From assembly GCA_002297185.1 (NCBI GenBank), contig DBJV01000045.1, positions 1 through 7,682 on the forward strand: a stretch of DNA of 7,682 nucleotides, given 5' to 3'. Positions 6,351-7,682 of the stretch are shown here, piece by piece. Both the position numbers and the translations under genes were made by a program. The notes under the pieces are model-generated. The model was given only the letters and a program-made list of their open reading frames with translations. It was not told where the DNA came from and did no database searches. Positions within the stretch are counted from its first letter, which is position 1, and every line of letters starts with the position of its first letter. The DNA is from Christensenella sp. UBA767 (GTDB lineage Bacteria > Bacillota > Clostridia > Christensenellales > CAG-917).

Positions 6351-6378
6351 TTGACTTTGGGCGCGGAAGTGTTAAAAT
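6351..6378 (+). promoter_or_regulatory. Promoter of the MATE transporter gene
   Basis: TTGACT (6351-6356) and TAAAAT (6373-6378) are 16 bp apart, a good sigma-A-type promoter. Transcription would start near 6385, about 60 bases before the chosen ATG. It means the exporter gene is expressed independently of the small island upstream, unless read-through occurs, since no terminator is seen between the two. Confidence 0.6.
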
Positions 6379-6446
6379 ATACTTTCTCGATCGGATAAGG
6401 GGACACTTTGGGAAATTGTGAGGATTTTCTTACCGATGAGGAATAT

Positions 6447-7682
6447 ATGAAACCTTTGCATAATCAATTGCGTCATCAGCACGGCACTTCCGTGCTTAAA
6501 GATATGGATATGACCAACGGGCCGCTGCTCAAAAAGTTGATTGCGGTGGCTTTGCCGTTGGCGCTTTCGGGCATTTTGCAACTTTTGTTCAACGCGGCGG
6601 ATTTGATCGTTATCGGTCAATTTTCCGAGACCAGCACGCAGTCTTTGGCGGCGGTTTCGTCCAACGTCGCGCTTATCAATCTCATTATCAATGTCGTTAT
6701 AGGTCTATCTATCGGCACCAACGTGGTTATGAGCCAAGCAATCGGCTCTCGTGACGAGAACAAGGCGCAAAACACCGTGCATACTTCCGTGTTGCTTGCA
6801 CTTATCAGCGGAACGGCGGTAGGGCTTATCGGCGTGTTCTGTGCAAAATACTTCCTTGTGTGGATGAAAACGGATCCCGAGATATTGGACAAAGCCACGG
6901 ATTATCTGTTTATCTACTTTATCGGCACGCCTGCCAACGTACTTTACAACTTCGGCGCATCCATACTGCGTGCAAAAGGCGACACCAAACGTCCGCTTAT
7001 ATACCTCACGATTGCAGGCGTCGTCAACGTTGCGCTCAACCTCTTGTTCGTCATCGTGGTAAAACTCGACGTCAAGGGCGTTGCCATTGCCACGATAGTG
7101 AGCCAATATATCTCGTGCATTCTGCTCGTAATCACGCTTATGCGCGAGCAAGGATATTGCAAACTTATCCTCAAAAAACTCCGTTTTCACAAGCGTGAAT
7201 TTGCGGATATCATCAAAGTGGGCTTGCCCAGCGGAATACTCAACTCCTTCTTCTCAATCGCAAACGTGCTTATCCAAACCAACCTCAATTCCTTCGGATA
7301 TGCGCTCGTTGCAGGCAGTTCCACGGGCAGCAACCTCGAAGGTTTCGTATATACGTCCATGAACGCCGTGTCCAACGCAACCGTTACGTTTGCAGGGCAG
7401 AACTACGGCGCGAAAAAGCCCGAACGCATCAAAAAGACCGCAATAGAAGGCTCGATTATGATTATCGTGATAAGCCTTTTGTGGACGCTCGTACTGCTGC
7501 TTGCAGGGCAGTACATCGCAAGGCTTTATACGCCCGATCCCGTCGTTATCGAGTACGCGTGCGAGAGAATGCGGATAATTTTGCCCATTTATTTCGTGTG
7601 CGGCATCGTGGAAGTGCTTGTCGGCTGTATGCGCGGCATGGGCTATTCGTTCACGCCGATGGTTGCCAACTTCTTCTGCATT
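6447..7682 (+). CDS. MATE family efflux transporter (partial, 3' end outside the window)
   Basis: This is a multidrug and toxic compound extrusion protein that exports cationic drugs or metabolites in exchange for Na+ or H+ across the cytoplasmic membrane. The frame is open from 6447 to the window end (412 codons); complete family members have roughly 450 residues, so about the last helix or two is missing. Hydrophobic helices begin with LIAVALPLALSGILQLLFNA, followed by AADLIVIGQF, and repeat through the sequence. Family signs include GTNVVMSQAIGSRDE, the inter-helix motif ILRAKGDTKRP (about 173-183) and FAGQNYGAKKPERI in the second half. The group is close to the MepA/DinF-like clostridial MATE proteins. 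The ATG at 6447 has GAGG (6438-6441) in front. An in-frame TTG at 6408 with AAGGGG (6397-6402) would add 13 residues. Codon use is host-like. Substrate unknown. Confidence 0.92.
   Translation, partial: MKPLHNQLRHQHGTSVLKDMDMTNGPLLKKLIAVALPLALSGILQLLFNAADLIVIGQFSETSTQSLAAVSSNVALINLIINVVIGLSIGTNVVMSQAIGSRDENKAQNTVHTSVLLALISGTAVGLIGVFCAKYFLVWMKTDPEILDKATDYLFIYFIGTPANVLYNFGASILRAKGDTKRPLIYLTIAGVVNVALNLLFVIVVKLDVKGVAIATIVSQYISCILLVITLMREQGYCKLILKKLRFHKREFADIIKVGLPSGILNSFFSIANVLIQTNLNSFGYALVAGSSTGSNLEGFVYTSMNAVSNATVTFAGQNYGAKKPERIKKTAIEGSIMIIVISLLWTLVLLLAGQYIARLYTPDPVVIEYACERMRIILPIYFVCGIVEVLVGCMRGMGYSFTPMVANFFCI

Noticed and set aside
6302..6419. Frameshifted continuation of the 62-codon ORF
   Set aside because: A +1 frame runs on to a TGA near 6418, but its sequence (FHYFNNGYIADLFDFG...) does not resemble what I would expect after the toxin-like segment and it overlaps the MATE promoter, so a simple frameshift is not supported.
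6860..7198. 112-codon + strand frame and - strand frames at 6617-7190
   Set aside because: They lie inside the MATE coding frame, which shows family motifs and continuous hydrophobic helices.
1..7682. CRISPR array, tRNA or rRNA gene, insertion sequence
   Set aside because: No regularly spaced direct repeats, cloverleaf-like sequence, rRNA-like stretch or transposase motif was seen by eye on either strand.

Overview
The window looks like chromosomal DNA of a Gram-positive, clostridia-like (Firmicutes) bacterium, probably from an uncultured lineage. The grounds are a RecR with a CxxC zinc knuckle, a Pol I whose proofreading residues are lost, the polA-coaE pairing and a MATE exporter of the clostridial style. 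All recognised genes lie on the + strand. Species cannot be named from this sequence alone.

Region 1 (about 50-4597) is a compact housekeeping cluster: recR (recombinational repair), a patatin-like phospholipase, polA (DNA polymerase I) and coaE (last step of coenzyme A synthesis). Gaps are 26 bp and 23 bp, and polA and coaE share a 4-bp ATGA overlap. No convincing promoter or terminator is visible inside, so an operon reading is reasonable. Shine-Dalgarno signals are weak for recR and the phospholipase.

Region 2 (4598-5580) holds a separately expressed short-chain dehydrogenase/reductase. It has its own extended -10 promoter, a leader with two mutually exclusive small hairpins, a good ribosome binding site and a long nested hairpin after its stop that probably ends transcription.

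Region 3 (about 5580-6335) is an AT-rich island with different arginine codon use (AGA/AGG 9 of 10 in the regulator, against 5 of 15 in coaE). It carries an XRE/cI-type repressor behind a near-consensus promoter full of small palindromes, a stretch of decayed-looking short frames, and a 62-codon ORF that resembles the front part of a toxin-like domain seen in Firmicutes phage or polymorphic-toxin proteins, apparently cut short. It looks acquired and partly eroded, inserted between ordinary host genes.

Region 4 (about 6340-7682) returns to host-like composition: a sigma-A-type promoter and a MATE-family multidrug/Na+ exporter that runs off the window end (412 codons present).

No rRNA, tRNA, CRISPR array or complete mobile element is visible. 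The most interesting parts are the small island and the structured non-coding elements on either side of the SDR gene; none proves a new system by itself.
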